A stretch of 64,000 nucleotides of DNA from Kiloniellales bacterium (GCA_028280455.1 JANQLT010000152.1:1-64000); one strand, 5' to 3'; positions 26,411-35,692 are shown, numbered from the stretch's first letter. The notes: generated from the sequence alone by a model not told the origin. Numbers and translations: made by a program.

Positions 26411-29400
26411 TCACTGGCCGGCGCCCGGCAGGCGGTCGAGCAGGGCGCGGGCCTCGCCGTCGCCGGCCTCCAGCGCGCGGCGATACCAGGCCGCCGCCTT
26501 CTCGGCATCGCCGCGCAGGCCGACGACGCCCAGCGCCGAGAGCACGTTGGGGTCGTAGGTCCGGCCCATGGCCGTCGCCGCGCGCGGGTTCTGCTGTTCC
26601 AGGGCGAGCTCGAAATAGAGCCGCGCCGTGGCCATGTCGCCCCGGGCAAAGTTGTCCTCGCCGCGGCTGATCAGGTCGTCGCCGGCCAGCTCGAGCCGCG
26701 GCGGCTCCGGGGCGGCGGCCGGCGCCGCTTGCGACGGCTCCGCTGCCGCGCTCGGCGGCTCGACGGCCGTCCTGGTGGCGATCTCCACGACCGTCGGCGT
26801 CACGGCGGCTGCCGTCGTCTCGGCTTCTTGCGGCTCCCGCGCCGCCGGTGCCGCAGGGGCCGCCGGTTCGGCACGGGCCAGCTTGAGGGCGGCGTCGAGG
26901 CGCTCGATCTCCTGCCGGGCCGCGGCGACGGCCTTCTCGCGATTGGCCGCCTCGGCGCTGGCCGCGGCCAGCTCATCGGCCAGCGTCTGTCGTTCGAACT
27001 CCGAGGCGGCCAGCTCTTTGCGCAACCTCTCGACCTCGGCGCCCGCCTGATCGGACTCGGCCCGCGCCTGGTCCAAGGCGGTGGAGAGGCGCTCGCTCTC
27101 CTGCTGCGCCGAGGCTAGGGGCTCGCGAAGCGCCGCGGCTTCGGCGAGAGCCGCCTCGCGCCCGGCCTCGGCCTCGGCCAGGGAGGCCGAAAGCCGCTCG
27201 ACCTCCTGGCGCGCGGCGGCAGCGCTGTCGCCGCTGCCTGCCGCCTCGGCGCGGACGGCTTCCAGCTCTTCGATCAGTCGCTCGATCTCCTGTCCCGAGG
27301 CCGCCGCGGCCTCGCGCGACGCCGCGAGCGCGTCGAGGGCCTGGTCGCGGCCGGCCTCGGCCTCGCCGAGGGCAGCCGAGAGGCGTTCGATCTCCTCTGT
27401 CGCCGCGCGCGCCGCCTCGCTGGCGCTGCCGGCTTCGCCGCGCGCCGCCTCGAGCTGCGCGGTCAGCGACTGGGACTCCTGCTGCGCCGCAGCCAGGCCG
27501 GCCTTCGCCTCGGCAAGCTGCGACAGGGCCGCGTCGCGTTCGGCGACTGCAGTCTCGGTCTCCTGCCGCGCGGCGGCCGTGGCCTCGGACGCGCCGCTGG
27601 CCTCGCCGCGCGCCGCCTCGAGCTGCGCGGTCAGCGACTGGGACTCCTCCTGCGCCGTAGCCAGGCCGGCGTTCGCCTCAGCGAGCTGCGACCGGGCTGC
27701 GTCGCGCTCGGCCTCTGCGCTCTCGAGGGCGGCCGAGACGGTCTCGATCTCTTGCCTCGCGGCGGCGGTGGCCTCCGACGCGCTGGCGGCTTCGTCGCGC
27801 AAGGCCTCGACCTGCGCCGCAAGCGCCGCTTTCTCGTCCTCGGAGGCGGCCAGGGCGTCGCTCGACTGGGCCAGATCGGCGATCGCCGCATCCCGCGCGG
27901 CGACCGCCTCCCGCAGCGCCGCGTTGAGGCGCTCGCTTTCCTCGGAGGCGCTCGTGGCCGTCTCGCCGGCGCTGCTCGCCTCGGCGCGCAGGGACTCCAG
28001 CTCCTCCTTCAGGGCGCCGTTCTCCTGCGCCGACGCCGCCATGGCGGCCAGCAGCTCGTCCAGCTCGGCAAGGGCCGCGTCGCGGGCCGCCGAGGCCGAT
28101 CGCAGATCGGCGGTCAACTGCGCCGAGTCCGTGCTCCCCGCGGCGGCGGCTTCCTTGACGCTGGCCAATTCCTCGCGGGTGGCCGCGGCGGCGTCGGACA
28201 GTGCCTGCTTTTCCGTCTCGGCGGCCGCCAGGGCCTGGCGCAGCTCGGTGACCGCGGTCATGGAGGTGACAGCGGCGTCCCGCTCGGCCTCGGTCGCACG
28301 CAGGGCGACGCTCAGGCGCTCGAGCTCGTCGCGTTGCGTGGCCTCGGCGGCGCGCGCGTCCGCCGCGTCGATCTCCGAGGCGACCAGGGCCTCGCGGAGA
28401 GACTCGGCCTCGGCCTTGGCGGCATCCCGTTGGATCTCGGCGCCTTGCAGGGCGTCGGAGAGCCGGTCGATCTCCCGTCCGGCCGAGGCCAGCGATGCGG
28501 CCGTCGCCTCCGGCTCCTTGCGCCCTGTATCGGTCACGGCCGCCGAGCTCTGCTCGGCGTTCACCGGGGTCGCGCGCGTGGCGGGCGGTTCCGTTGCCTC
28601 CTGTTGCCCGTTCGCCGCCGGCTCGACCGCGCTGGCCGCCTCGCGCGTGCTCTGCTCCGCCTTGAGGAAGAGATGGCCGCCGGCGCCGACGACCAGAAGG
28701 ATCAGGACGGCGGCCACGGCGATCCAACGGCCGCGCCGGCGGGCGGCGAAGAGGCGCTTCGGCGGCGCGAGGTAGCGGGGGGCGTCGGGGCCCGCCGCGT
28801 TGCCGTTGGCCATGGCGGCGGCGGCCATCGCGGCCGCGGGCTCACCCGGCGCCTCGCCGAAGGGGGCCTCCGGGATGTCGTCGTCGAAGGCCTCGGGGAT
28901 CGTCTTGGGAATCGCCTCCTCGCGAGGCTGCTCGCGCTGCGGCTCGGCCGCCGCCGCCGGCCGCGGCAGGGGCTTGGCTGCCGGCGCCGGGGGCGCCTGC
29001 GCCGCAGTGGGTGCGGCCGGCTCGCCATCGCCGAGGTCCGCCACGGACTTCTCGCGGACGGCGTCGACCACGGCCTCGGTGACCCTGTCGACCTCCTCCA
29101 GCCAGATGTGGATCAGGCAGAAGTCGCAGAGCCGCTCCAGGGGGCCCGGCAGACCGCCGGTGCAGTCCGCCATGCGCTTGATGGCGTCTTCGGTGAAGAG
29201 CTTCTCCGCGCGGTACTGGGTGCCGCTCAGGATCTGATCGATGAAGGGAGCGATCTCGTCGAGCGTCAAAGGCTTCAGGTGAAGCGCCATCGCGGCCGAG
29301 GGCCTGGCGGAGAGCGCCGCCAGTTGCGGCAGCCAGGGCTCGAGGTCCGGGCTGCCGGCCACGACCAGGGTCTGCGGGCCGATCCGCTTCGCCTCGCCGC

Positions 29401-29842
29401 TCAGCAGGGTCTGGAAGCGCTCGATGGCCTCCCGATGCTCGGGCGCCGCCTGGTCGAGGAAGAACAGGAGCTGGCGCCCCGAGGCGGCCTGCCGCTCGGC
29501 CTGGGCGACGAAGGCACGCTCCGGCCCGATGCGCTCCAGCTCCGCCGGGGCGGTGCCGATCTTGGCGCAAGCTTCGGCCAGGAGGGCGTCGTAGTCCCCG
29601 GGCGTCGCCGCGACCATCGCCGTCCGGTAGCGCCGCTTGCCGAGATCGGCGCGGATCTCGCGCAAGACCGAGGTCTTGCCGGTTCCGGGATCGCCGAGCA
29701 GCAAGGCGACGCCGCCACCGCCTTTTATCAGGCCGCAGATCTCCGACTGGGCTTCGTCAAATGCCTTGTGCGAAACGCAATCTCGATCCGTCCGGCCGGC
29801 AAGATAGGGGTTGCCGAATAGATCCGGTATCGGCTCCGTCAT
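26411..29842 (-). CDS. ExeA-like AAA ATPase fused to a giant coiled coil and Sel1-type repeats
   Basis: 1143 residues. Residues 1-280 form an ExeA/GspA-type AAA ATPase: Walker A GDPGTGKTS at 50-58, Walker B ending LLFFLD at 125-130. An Ala/Pro-rich linker leads to one membrane helix at about 370-392 (WIAVAAVLILLVVGAGGHLF). Then comes ~570 residues of continuous coiled coil, rich in Ala, Glu and Arg, with a 56-residue unit duplicated (offset 168 bp; for example LTAQLEAARGEA in two copies). The C-terminus has Sel1-like repeats (ARLYFELALEQQNPRAATAMG, AAAWYRRALEAGDGEA). The architecture suggests a cytoplasmic motor spanning to a long periplasmic arm with peptidoglycan- or protein-binding ends, as in ExeA/GspA, which assembles secretion pores. 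The ATG at 29842 follows GGTGGGAG. The task is unknown. Confidence 0.82.
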   Translation of the reverse strand: MTEPIPDLFGNPYLAGRTDRDCVSHKAFDEAQSEICGLIKGGGGVALLLGDPGTGKTSVLREIRADLGKRRYRTAMVAATPGDYDALLAEACAKIGTAPAELERIGPERAFVAQAERQAASGRQLLFFLDQAAPEHREAIERFQTLLSGEAKRIGPQTLVVAGSPDLEPWLPQLAALSARPSAAMALHLKPLTLDEIAPFIDQILSGTQYRAEKLFTEDAIKRMADCTGGLPGPLERLCDFCLIHIWLEEVDRVTEAVVDAVREKSVADLGDGEPAAPTAAQAPPAPAAKPLPRPAAAAEPQREQPREEAIPKTIPEAFDDDIPEAPFGEAPGEPAAAMAAAAMANGNAAGPDAPRYLAPPKRLFAARRRGRWIAVAAVLILLVVGAGGHLFLKAEQSTREAASAVEPAANGQQEATEPPATRATPVNAEQSSAAVTDTGRKEPEATAASLASAGREIDRLSDALQGAEIQRDAAKAEAESLREALVASEIDAADARAAEATQRDELERLSVALRATEAERDAAVTSMTAVTELRQALAAAETEKQALSDAAAATREELASVKEAAAAGSTDSAQLTADLRSASAARDAALAELDELLAAMAASAQENGALKEELESLRAEASSAGETATSASEESERLNAALREAVAARDAAIADLAQSSDALAASEDEKAALAAQVEALRDEAASASEATAAARQEIETVSAALESAEAERDAARSQLAEANAGLATAQEESQSLTAQLEAARGEASGASEATAAARQETETAVAERDAALSQLAEAKAGLAAAQQESQSLTAQLEAARGEAGSASEAARAATEEIERLSAALGEAEAGRDQALDALAASREAAAASGQEIERLIEELEAVRAEAAGSGDSAAAARQEVERLSASLAEAEAGREAALAEAAALREPLASAQQESERLSTALDQARAESDQAGAEVERLRKELAASEFERQTLADELAAASAEAANREKAVAAARQEIERLDAALKLARAEPAAPAAPAAREPQEAETTAAAVTPTVVEIATRTAVEPPSAAAEPSQAAPAAAPEPPRLELAGDDLISRGEDNFARGDMATARLYFELALEQQNPRAATAMGRTYDPNVLSALGVVGLRGDAEKAAAWYRRALEAGDGEARALLDRLPGAGQ

Positions 29843-30161
29843 CTCCCACCCAAACAGGCGGACCCGATCTCCTGACGCCTAGGGTCCCGCCGATCCCTGT
29901 TTTGAAATCATTGTATTTTCTTACATTCCCATGACTCTACCGGTTCTTGCGGATGGGGGAAAGTATTCAACCGGCCCTTCCTAGGTGTCCACGCCGGCCA
30001 ATGCCGTCGGCGTCTGGCCCTGGTCTGAGAGTCGGCGAGCCGTTTCACTGGAGGTGACTTGGGATGCCAAGTCGGCAGTGGCACCGACTACGGATAAACC
30101 GCACCGACAGCCGGCCTAATACAGGTCGACTAGGTTGAAACGTGGAGCGGTTCCGTCACGT
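29843..30161. other. intergenic region, no supported gene
   Basis: 319 bases upstream of the AAA gene and beyond the end of the DUF2165 gene, both of which are leftward. The part 29900-29945 is AT-rich and probably holds the promoter of the AAA gene. I see no ORF with a ribosome binding site and no tRNA or strong hairpin. Confidence 0.4.
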
Positions 30162-30653
30162 CTAGTGATGAACCGCAAGAAACACCATCGTGCCAATGCC
30201 CCAGAGCACCATCTGAAAGTGCGTGTTCTGGGCCCACTCGTGGCAATACCAGTAGGCGAAGTGATTGCCGACGATCAGGAAACCGGACCAGATCGAGGTG
30301 AAGCCAAGGGCGCCGGCGAGGGCGGCGATCCTGGCCCGCTCCAGGTCGGCGAGGCCGAACAGGGCAAGCGCCATCCAAAGGGCGGCGCCCCACAAGAGCA
30401 CGCAGGTCAGCACCTCGCAGCAGACGATGAAGACGAAGGCCGCACGCTGGAGCATGGGGCTGGTGATGCGCCGCCGCTCGATCAGCGCATAGGCCTCGGG
30501 ATAGGCCTCCCTGAGGCGCGCCAGATCCAGCACCTCCGCCGTGAACATGCCGTTCATCGAGGGATGGGCAATGTTGTCCCGGACGCCCAGTAAGAGCCAA
30601 GCGCCCAGATAGGCGGTCAGACAGGTCTGCGCGACTGCGATCATCGTTTCCAT
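30162..30653 (-). CDS. DUF2165 integral membrane protein
   Basis: 163 residues with four hydrophobic helices (about residues 3-24, 68-95, 100-122 and 138-160). The opening (MIAVAQTCLTAYLGAWLLLG) and the NIAHPSMN motif, then FVGNHFAYWYCHEW-like ending (LIVGNHFAYWYCHEWAQ), identify the DUF2165 family of small inner-membrane proteins of unknown function. It is the last gene of the leftward catabolic cluster, 27 bases after the creatininase-family gene. The ATG at 30653 follows GGGGA. Confidence 0.8.
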   Translation of the reverse strand: METMIAVAQTCLTAYLGAWLLLGVRDNIAHPSMNGMFTAEVLDLARLREAYPEAYALIERRRITSPMLQRAAFVFIVCCEVLTCVLLWGAALWMALALFGLADLERARIAALAGALGFTSIWSGFLIVGNHFAYWYCHEWAQNTHFQMVLWGIGTMVFLAVHH

Positions 30654-30680
30654 GTCAAATCCCCAGCTCAGAGCCCCGAC

Positions 30681-31475
30681 TCAGGTCCGTGCCTCGGGCG
30701 GCACGGCGGCTTCGACTTCCGCCATCAGCTCGCAGAAGCCGGCGACCATGGAGGCGACGTCCCGTTCGCCCTTGTCGGCGCTCGCGGCCGAGGCGTCGCC
30801 CGCCGGGCCCTTGGGGTTCAGGTCTTCCGATACCCAGGCGAGGTTGGCGTCCGAGCCGTGGTAGCCGATCCGGCGGTGCCGGGCCTTCATGGCCGCCTGC
30901 GCGCTGGCGAAATCCTCGGCCCTAGACATGTCGACCAGATCGGGGCGCAGCGCCAGCATCACCGAGGTTTCGCTGTCGCCGCCATGGATGTCCGTGAAGA
31001 CCGGGCCGTAGTCGTAGATCTCGCGCCATTTGCCGAGGCGCCCCCAGCTCGTGGTGACGACGAGCATGGCGTGCCTGACCCGCAGCTCGCGGGCCACGAT
31101 CTCCATCGGGTGGACGTTGCCGCCATGGCTGGTGACGATGACGAGCTTGCGGACCCCGGCCCGCGCGACGGACTCGCCGATGTCGAGCCAGCCGCGGATT
31201 GTCGTCTCCCAGTCCAGGGTCAAGGTCCCGGCAAACCCGATGTGCTCGTTGGACTTGCAGACCTCCTGCAGCGGCAGGAAGGTGACGGGGCTGTCGGGCG
31301 GCAGCGCGGCGGCGCAGCGCTCGACCAGGCCCTCGGCGATGAAGGCATCGACGCCGACCGGCAGATGCGGCCCGTGCTGCTCGACCGCGGCCAGCGGCAA
31401 GACGGCGATCCAGTCGCCGGTGTCGCCGTCGAACTCGGTGGTGGGCATCTCGCGCCAGAAGCGTTTGCTCGGCAC
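30681..31475 (-). CDS. creatininase-family amidohydrolase
   Basis: 264 residues. The metal-binding signatures are AAVEQHGPHLPVGVDAFIAEG, then SHGGNVHPMEI and HGGDSETSVML. The family cleaves cyclic or linear amides (creatinine, or FAPy and mycofactocin-like peptides); here the substrate is open. The frame has a TTG at 31481 but the GTG at 31475 lies seven bases after GAGGAGG and gives MPSKRFWREM, so I place the start there. The TTG would overlap the RidA stop codon. It is in the middle of the leftward gene chain between ridA and the DUF2165 gene. Confidence 0.87.
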   Translation of the reverse strand: MPSKRFWREMPTTEFDGDTGDWIAVLPLAAVEQHGPHLPVGVDAFIAEGLVERCAAALPPDSPVTFLPLQEVCKSNEHIGFAGTLTLDWETTIRGWLDIGESVARAGVRKLVIVTSHGGNVHPMEIVARELRVRHAMLVVTTSWGRLGKWREIYDYGPVFTDIHGGDSETSVMLALRPDLVDMSRAEDFASAQAAMKARHRRIGYHGSDANLAWVSEDLNPKGPAGDASAASADKGERDVASMVAGFCELMAEVEAAVPPEART

Positions 31476-31477
31476 CC

Positions 31478-31867
31478 TCAATCCTCCTCGGCAGCCAGGG
31501 CTTCGACCTCGACCAGAAACTCCGGACGGCTGAAGCCCGAGACGATCATGAGCGTGGAGGCGGGCTTGTCCGGCCTCTCCGCCAGATAGGCGTCGCGGGC
31601 CGCCATGTAGCCGGCCATGTGCGCGCGGTCGGTCACGTAGGCGTTGAGCCGCAGGATGTGCTCACGGGCGACACCGCCCTCGGCCAGGATCGCGTCGATG
31701 TTCTCGAAGCAGAGCCTGGCCTGCGCCTCGGCCGTCTCGGGAACGGAGCCATCCGCTGCGATGCCGAGCTGGCCGGAGGTGACCACCAAGCGCCGGGCCT
31801 TGGCCTCGACCCCATGGGCGTAGCCCGCAAAAGGCGGCTGGATCGCCGCAGGAGTCAGGCTTCTCAT
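31478..31867 (-). CDS. RidA/YjgF-family enamine/imine deaminase
   Basis: 129 residues, the standard RidA length. Key parts are RRLVVTSGQLGIAADGSVPE, then AQARLCFENIDAILAEGG, and the C-terminal PASTLMIVSGFSRPEFLVEVEALA, where the conserved arginine and glutamate sit. RidA proteins hydrolyse reactive 2-aminoacrylate-like enamines or imines released by other enzymes. The ATG at 31867 overlaps the TGA of the FAD-linked oxidase (4-bp overlap), and the next gene begins within 3-6 bases. In this position it probably removes an imine formed by the oxidase. Confidence 0.9.
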   Translation of the reverse strand: MRSLTPAAIQPPFAGYAHGVEAKARRLVVTSGQLGIAADGSVPETAEAQARLCFENIDAILAEGGVAREHILRLNAYVTDRAHMAGYMAARDAYLAERPDKPASTLMIVSGFSRPEFLVEVEALAAEED

Positions 31868-33273
31868 GGCGCTGCCTTGCGCAGGCCGGGGTATTCGTAG
31901 CCGCCGGCCGGATCGTAGGCATAGTCGGGGTCCTCCCAGCCGATCATCTTGCCGGGGTTCAGGAGCCCCTTCGGATCCGCGCGCCGTTTCAGGTCGAGCC
32001 GCGCCGGGTCGGCACCGCAGCGGTTGCCTTCCTCGTAGGTGTAGACGTGCGGGTTGTAGCAGCCGCAGCCCATCGCCTCGAGCGCGCCCACGACCTCCCG
32101 CAGGCGCGCCTCGCTGCTGTAGCGGTAGAGCGGCAGCAGGCTGGCATAGAGGCGGCCCGCCGAACGCACGAACTCGACATGGCCGACGATCTCGTCGGGA
32201 AAGCGCTGCGCGATCTCCGCCACCGCGGCCATCGGATCCTCCGGCGGCGTGCCGACCTGCAAATAGGTCACTTCGGGGTCGACCTTCAGTGCCTGCAGTG
32301 TCGTGTGGTTCCAGGTCAGGTGATAGAGGGGCGGCAGCCCCTTCTTGTCCTCGTCGCTTGCCGTGTCGGAGCGAAAGGCGACCCGTCCGCCGTCTTTCCG
32401 CAGCAGCTCGAGCAGCGGCCGCACGGCGTTCGGCGCTGCCAGGATGCACAGCAGGTTGTCGCCCTCCCGCAGGAACTTGCGATGGCGCGCGAAGTAGCCG
32501 TGCGGTGCGGGCGCTTGGATGGCCGCGAGCTGCTTCAGCCAAAGGCCTTCGTGATGGGCAAGAGCCCAGCCGGCACGCGCCGCGCTCATCCAGTCGTCGA
32601 AGGCGACCATCAGCTCGACCCAGTCCTGCGCCGGGGCCAAGGGCAGCTCCACTTCGGTGATGATGCCGTTCACGCCGTAGGAGTGATGCACGATCGCGAT
32701 CTCGTCGCCGGTCAGGTCGATCAGGCGAGGCTCTTCCTCGAGGGTCGCCAGGCGCAGGCGAAGGATGTTGCCGGGCTCGCGCAGCATGCCCCAGCGGATC
32801 GAGCCGACACCGCCCGAGCCGCCGGCAATGAAGCCGCCGATGGTCGCGCTTTCGCGGGTCGAGGGATGCATGCGCAGCTCCTGCCCGCTCCGTTCGCGCG
32901 TCTCCGCCTCGATCCGGCTCATCACGGCGCCGGGCTCGACGACGAGAACGCCATCGCCGATCGACTTGATCGCGTTCATCCGTCGCATGTCCAGCACCAC
33001 ACCGCCGGCAAGCGGCATGGCCTGGGCATAGTTCCCGGTGCCGCCGCCGCGAGCCGTGACTGGAATGTCCAGCGCCCAGCAGGCAGCCAGGACCTGCAAT
33101 AACTCCTCCTCGCTATACGGCGAGACAATGGCTTCCGCCGACACGTCCTTGAGCTTCTCTTTGAGAATCGGCGAATACCAGAATGAGTCTCGGCTCTTCC
33201 CAAGGACAACCTTCTCACTCGTGTTGATCGGGATCTCTCCGAGCCTCTCTGTGAGCGCTTCGATACGGCTCAT
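31864..33273 (-). CDS. FAD-linked oxidase (GlcD/FAD-binding PCMH type)
   Basis: 469 residues. The N-terminal FAD-binding domain has PVTARGGGTGNYAQA and a later GGFIAGGSGGVGSIRWG, and the C-terminal flavoprotein domain ends with the KRRADPKGLLNPGKMIG motif typical of GlcD/D-lactate dehydrogenase-like oxidases. It probably oxidises a 2-hydroxy- or 2-amino-type substrate. The start ATG at 33273 has GAAAGGA upstream; its ATG overlaps the stop of the amidohydrolase by 4 bp, and its TGA overlaps the ridA start in the same way. Together these indicate strict translational coupling. Confidence 0.87.
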   Translation of the reverse strand: MSRIEALTERLGEIPINTSEKVVLGKSRDSFWYSPILKEKLKDVSAEAIVSPYSEEELLQVLAACWALDIPVTARGGGTGNYAQAMPLAGGVVLDMRRMNAIKSIGDGVLVVEPGAVMSRIEAETRERSGQELRMHPSTRESATIGGFIAGGSGGVGSIRWGMLREPGNILRLRLATLEEEPRLIDLTGDEIAIVHHSYGVNGIITEVELPLAPAQDWVELMVAFDDWMSAARAGWALAHHEGLWLKQLAAIQAPAPHGYFARHRKFLREGDNLLCILAAPNAVRPLLELLRKDGGRVAFRSDTASDEDKKGLPPLYHLTWNHTTLQALKVDPEVTYLQVGTPPEDPMAAVAEIAQRFPDEIVGHVEFVRSAGRLYASLLPLYRYSSEARLREVVGALEAMGCGCYNPHVYTYEEGNRCGADPARLDLKRRADPKGLLNPGKMIGWEDPDYAYDPAGGYEYPGLRKAAP

Positions 33274-34616
33274 ATTCGCATTCCTTTCATATCGTCTAAG
33301 TCTCGAAAATCCGGCGGCGTCGTATCGATGGGCTTCCCGCCGCGCAGCACGACGCGATCGGACAGCGGGCGCGATACAAACTCGCTCCAATTGCGTGCCG
33401 TGAAGATGATGAGATCGGCCGGCGCGCCCGGGTCCAGCCTGCCGCGATCGGGCAGGCCCATGAGGTCCGCCGCGGTGGTCGTCACGGCCGCCGCCCAGTC
33501 GCCGAGCGGGTGATCGAGCTGCATCATCCGCACGGCGTCGCGAAAGAGCTCGGGGATATCGTGATCGCCGTAGGCGTAGAAGGCGTCGCGGACGTTGTCC
33601 GACGCGATGGCGACCGGAATGCCGTGCCGCCGCATCTCGTGCACCGGCGCAAAGCCTCGATAGCGCGGCGTCTCGCCGCCCCGGCGGTCCATCAGATAGG
33701 CGTTGCAGAGCGGCAGGGAGACGATGCCGATCCCGGCCTTGGCCACCCGCTCGAGCGTCGCCTCGAGCGTGTCTCGCGGCTGCACCGCCAGAGCGCAGCA
33801 ATGCCCGACCAGCACTGGCTGGTCGAAGCCGTTGCGCAGCACCGCGCGGGCGATGGCATCGAGACCCTTGGATGCCGGGTTCAGGTTTTCGTCGGCGTGA
33901 AAGTCGAGCCGCAGACCCTCGCGCCCGGCAATGGCCATGACAGCGTCGAGCGCAGCATCGAGCTCCGGGATCGCATGGACGAAGACACTGAGGATACCGG
34001 CATGCTCGCGGCCCGCGCGGGCCGCCACCTTGCGGATCCAGTCGAGGTCCTCGTCTATGCCCAGGAACGGGCAGAGCTGCAGCGCGATCCGGCCGCGCCA
34101 GTCGTCGGCCAGCTCGGACAGGGTCGCCAAGGCCTGCTCGAAGGCGTGGCGACCGGAATCCACATGGCTGCGGATCGCCGTGGTGCCGTGGGCGAAAGAC
34201 GTTCGGAGCGCGAAATCGGCCCGCCGCCGGATATCCTCCACGCCGTGATGGGCGGCCGCATCTCGAAAGGCGCTCGCCCCGGCGCCGTCGAAGGTGCCGT
34301 CCGCATTGGGCGAGCGCGGCCACGCCAACGCCTTGTCCAGGTGGGTATGGCAATCGACCGTGCCCGGCCAGGCCATGGCCTTGGCCATGTCGGGGCCCGC
34401 CGGCAGGTCGTCGCGGCTTGCCGGCGGGCCGAGCCAGTCGATGCGCCCCTTTGCGATCACCATGTCGGCGGCCAGCAGTCCGTCGCCGGCCGCCGGCAGG
34501 CCGGCTCCCGGCACCGTGCCCAGGGGAAGGCGCAGGTTGCGCAAGGCGAAGGCCGCGCCCGTTTGCGCGGACAGGGCCTGCGCCAACCCGAGTTGCCGTG
34601 GGCTGTCCTGTTTCAT
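33270..34616 (-). CDS. cytosine deaminase-like amidohydrolase
   Basis: 448 residues. The fold is the metal-dependent amidohydrolase barrel of the cytosine deaminase (CodA) group: TVDCHTHLDKALA supplies HxH, LRLDFHADENLNPAS and PVLVGHCCALA give further ligands, and VAIASDNVRDAF holds the catalytic Asp. Such enzymes deaminate cytosine, isocytosine or related N-heterocycles and guanidine-like rings. Start: ATG at 34616, overlapping the TGA of the TauD-like gene by 4 bp. The gene belongs to the five-gene unit tauD-like to creatininase. Actual substrate unknown. Confidence 0.85.
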   Translation of the reverse strand: MKQDSPRQLGLAQALSAQTGAAFALRNLRLPLGTVPGAGLPAAGDGLLAADMVIAKGRIDWLGPPASRDDLPAGPDMAKAMAWPGTVDCHTHLDKALAWPRSPNADGTFDGAGASAFRDAAAHHGVEDIRRRADFALRTSFAHGTTAIRSHVDSGRHAFEQALATLSELADDWRGRIALQLCPFLGIDEDLDWIRKVAARAGREHAGILSVFVHAIPELDAALDAVMAIAGREGLRLDFHADENLNPASKGLDAIARAVLRNGFDQPVLVGHCCALAVQPRDTLEATLERVAKAGIGIVSLPLCNAYLMDRRGGETPRYRGFAPVHEMRRHGIPVAIASDNVRDAFYAYGDHDIPELFRDAVRMMQLDHPLGDWAAAVTTTAADLMGLPDRGRLDPGAPADLIIFTARNWSEFVSRPLSDRVVLRGGKPIDTTPPDFRDLDDMKGMRI

Positions 34617-35530
34617 GGCCGCATCGCGGACAGGCCGTCGGCATCGCCGGCCGAGACGCAACAGCTCACCAGGGTGCGCGCCTGCTCGTAGGGCCAGGGC
34701 CTGCCGCGATGCAGCATGGCGCGCTCGTCCCAGACCAGCACGTCGCCCGGCCGCCAATCGTGGGCATAGACCTGCTCAGGGCGGGTTACCCGCTCGATCA
34801 AACCATCGATGAAGAGCGCGCCTTCCGCCTCATCCATGCCACTGACGGCAAAGGCATGCGAGGCAATGTAGAGCGACTCGTCACCGATGACCGGGTTTCG
34901 CCAGACGGCCTTCCATTCGGTGTCCGGCCACATGGCGATCTTTTCGATGGTCGCGAGTTCCGGCGCGATACGCCGGCGCGACTGGGCGTAGCTGTGATGG
35001 AAGCTCATGCCGCGCAGCCGCGCCTGCAAGTCCGGCTCGAAGGATCGAAACCCGGCCCGCGTCGAAACGAACTCGGTGGCGCCGCCTTCGCTGGGAACGA
35101 CGCGGGCCTGCAGGACATTGGCCAGCGCCGGCACCGGCAGAAAGGTGCTGTCGGTGTGCCAGAGCATGTTGGCCTTCAGGTCGAGCAGGCGCAGGTCGTC
35201 CTCACCGTAGACCCCGCCATCCTCGGTCTCGTTGCTGACGCCGTAGGAGATGCGCGGCTTGCCGTCCATGCGCGCGTTGGAGCGGTCTTCGATGGGCCCG
35301 AAGAGCTGACCGAAGGCCAGGTGGGCCGCGTCGTCGAGATGCTGTGCCGCGAAGAGCAACAGCGAGTGCCGTTCGAACAGGGCCCGGATCGCCGGGTAGA
35401 GGCGCTCCGCCGTGACCTCGCGCAGATCCACATCGTGCACTTCCACGCCGAACGCGGGATGCAACGCGGTCGTCTTCAGATCGGCGGTATCGAGGGGGGT
35501 CGAAACAACTTGGGCCACGCGTTCCTCCAT
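34613..35530 (-). CDS. TauD/TfdA-family 2-oxoglutarate-dependent dioxygenase
   Basis: 305 residues. The metal site is HTDSTF (first His and Asp) and AMLHRGRP (distal His), with R in EQARTLVSC binding 2-oxoglutarate. TauD/TfdA enzymes hydroxylate sulfonates, herbicide acids or amino-acid-like compounds and often release a small group by hydroxylating next to a heteroatom. As the first gene of the coupled leftward unit it probably starts the degradation. The start codon is taken at 35530, which gives MEERVAQVVST. Its upstream region (35531-35620) should hold the promoter and is followed by two strong hairpins. Confidence 0.87.
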   Translation of the reverse strand: MEERVAQVVSTPLDTADLKTTALHPAFGVEVHDVDLREVTAERLYPAIRALFERHSLLLFAAQHLDDAAHLAFGQLFGPIEDRSNARMDGKPRISYGVSNETEDGGVYGEDDLRLLDLKANMLWHTDSTFLPVPALANVLQARVVPSEGGATEFVSTRAGFRSFEPDLQARLRGMSFHHSYAQSRRRIAPELATIEKIAMWPDTEWKAVWRNPVIGDESLYIASHAFAVSGMDEAEGALFIDGLIERVTRPEQVYAHDWRPGDVLVWDERAMLHRGRPWPYEQARTLVSCCVSAGDADGLSAMRP

Positions 35531-35620
35531 AGAGATGGAACTGTGGCCCTGATGTAACCCTATCGCCAGTGGGTGATCCGAAGATGGAGCGATGCCCGAA
35601 GACTGTCAAGGGGCTTGCCT

Positions 35621-35679
35621 AGATCAGACTCCACTGAGATGGAGTCGCGCCACGATGCCATCTCAGTGGAGTCTGATCT
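35621..35679. repeat. 22-bp perfect inverted repeat
   Basis: AGATCAGACTCCACTGAGATGG at 35621-35642 is the exact reverse complement of 35658-35679, with a 15-base loop. It sits between the transporter ATPase gene and the TauD-like gene. It may be a dispersed palindrome or a transcription stop or regulator binding site; the length is more than a normal terminator needs. Confidence 0.7.
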
Positions 35680-35692
35680 AACATGCAAAGTT

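Noticed and set aside
27752-29821. 689-codon open frame opposite the AAA/coiled-coil gene
   Set aside because: It has no ribosome binding site or family; it is a mirror of the Ala/Glu/Arg codons of the coiled coil.
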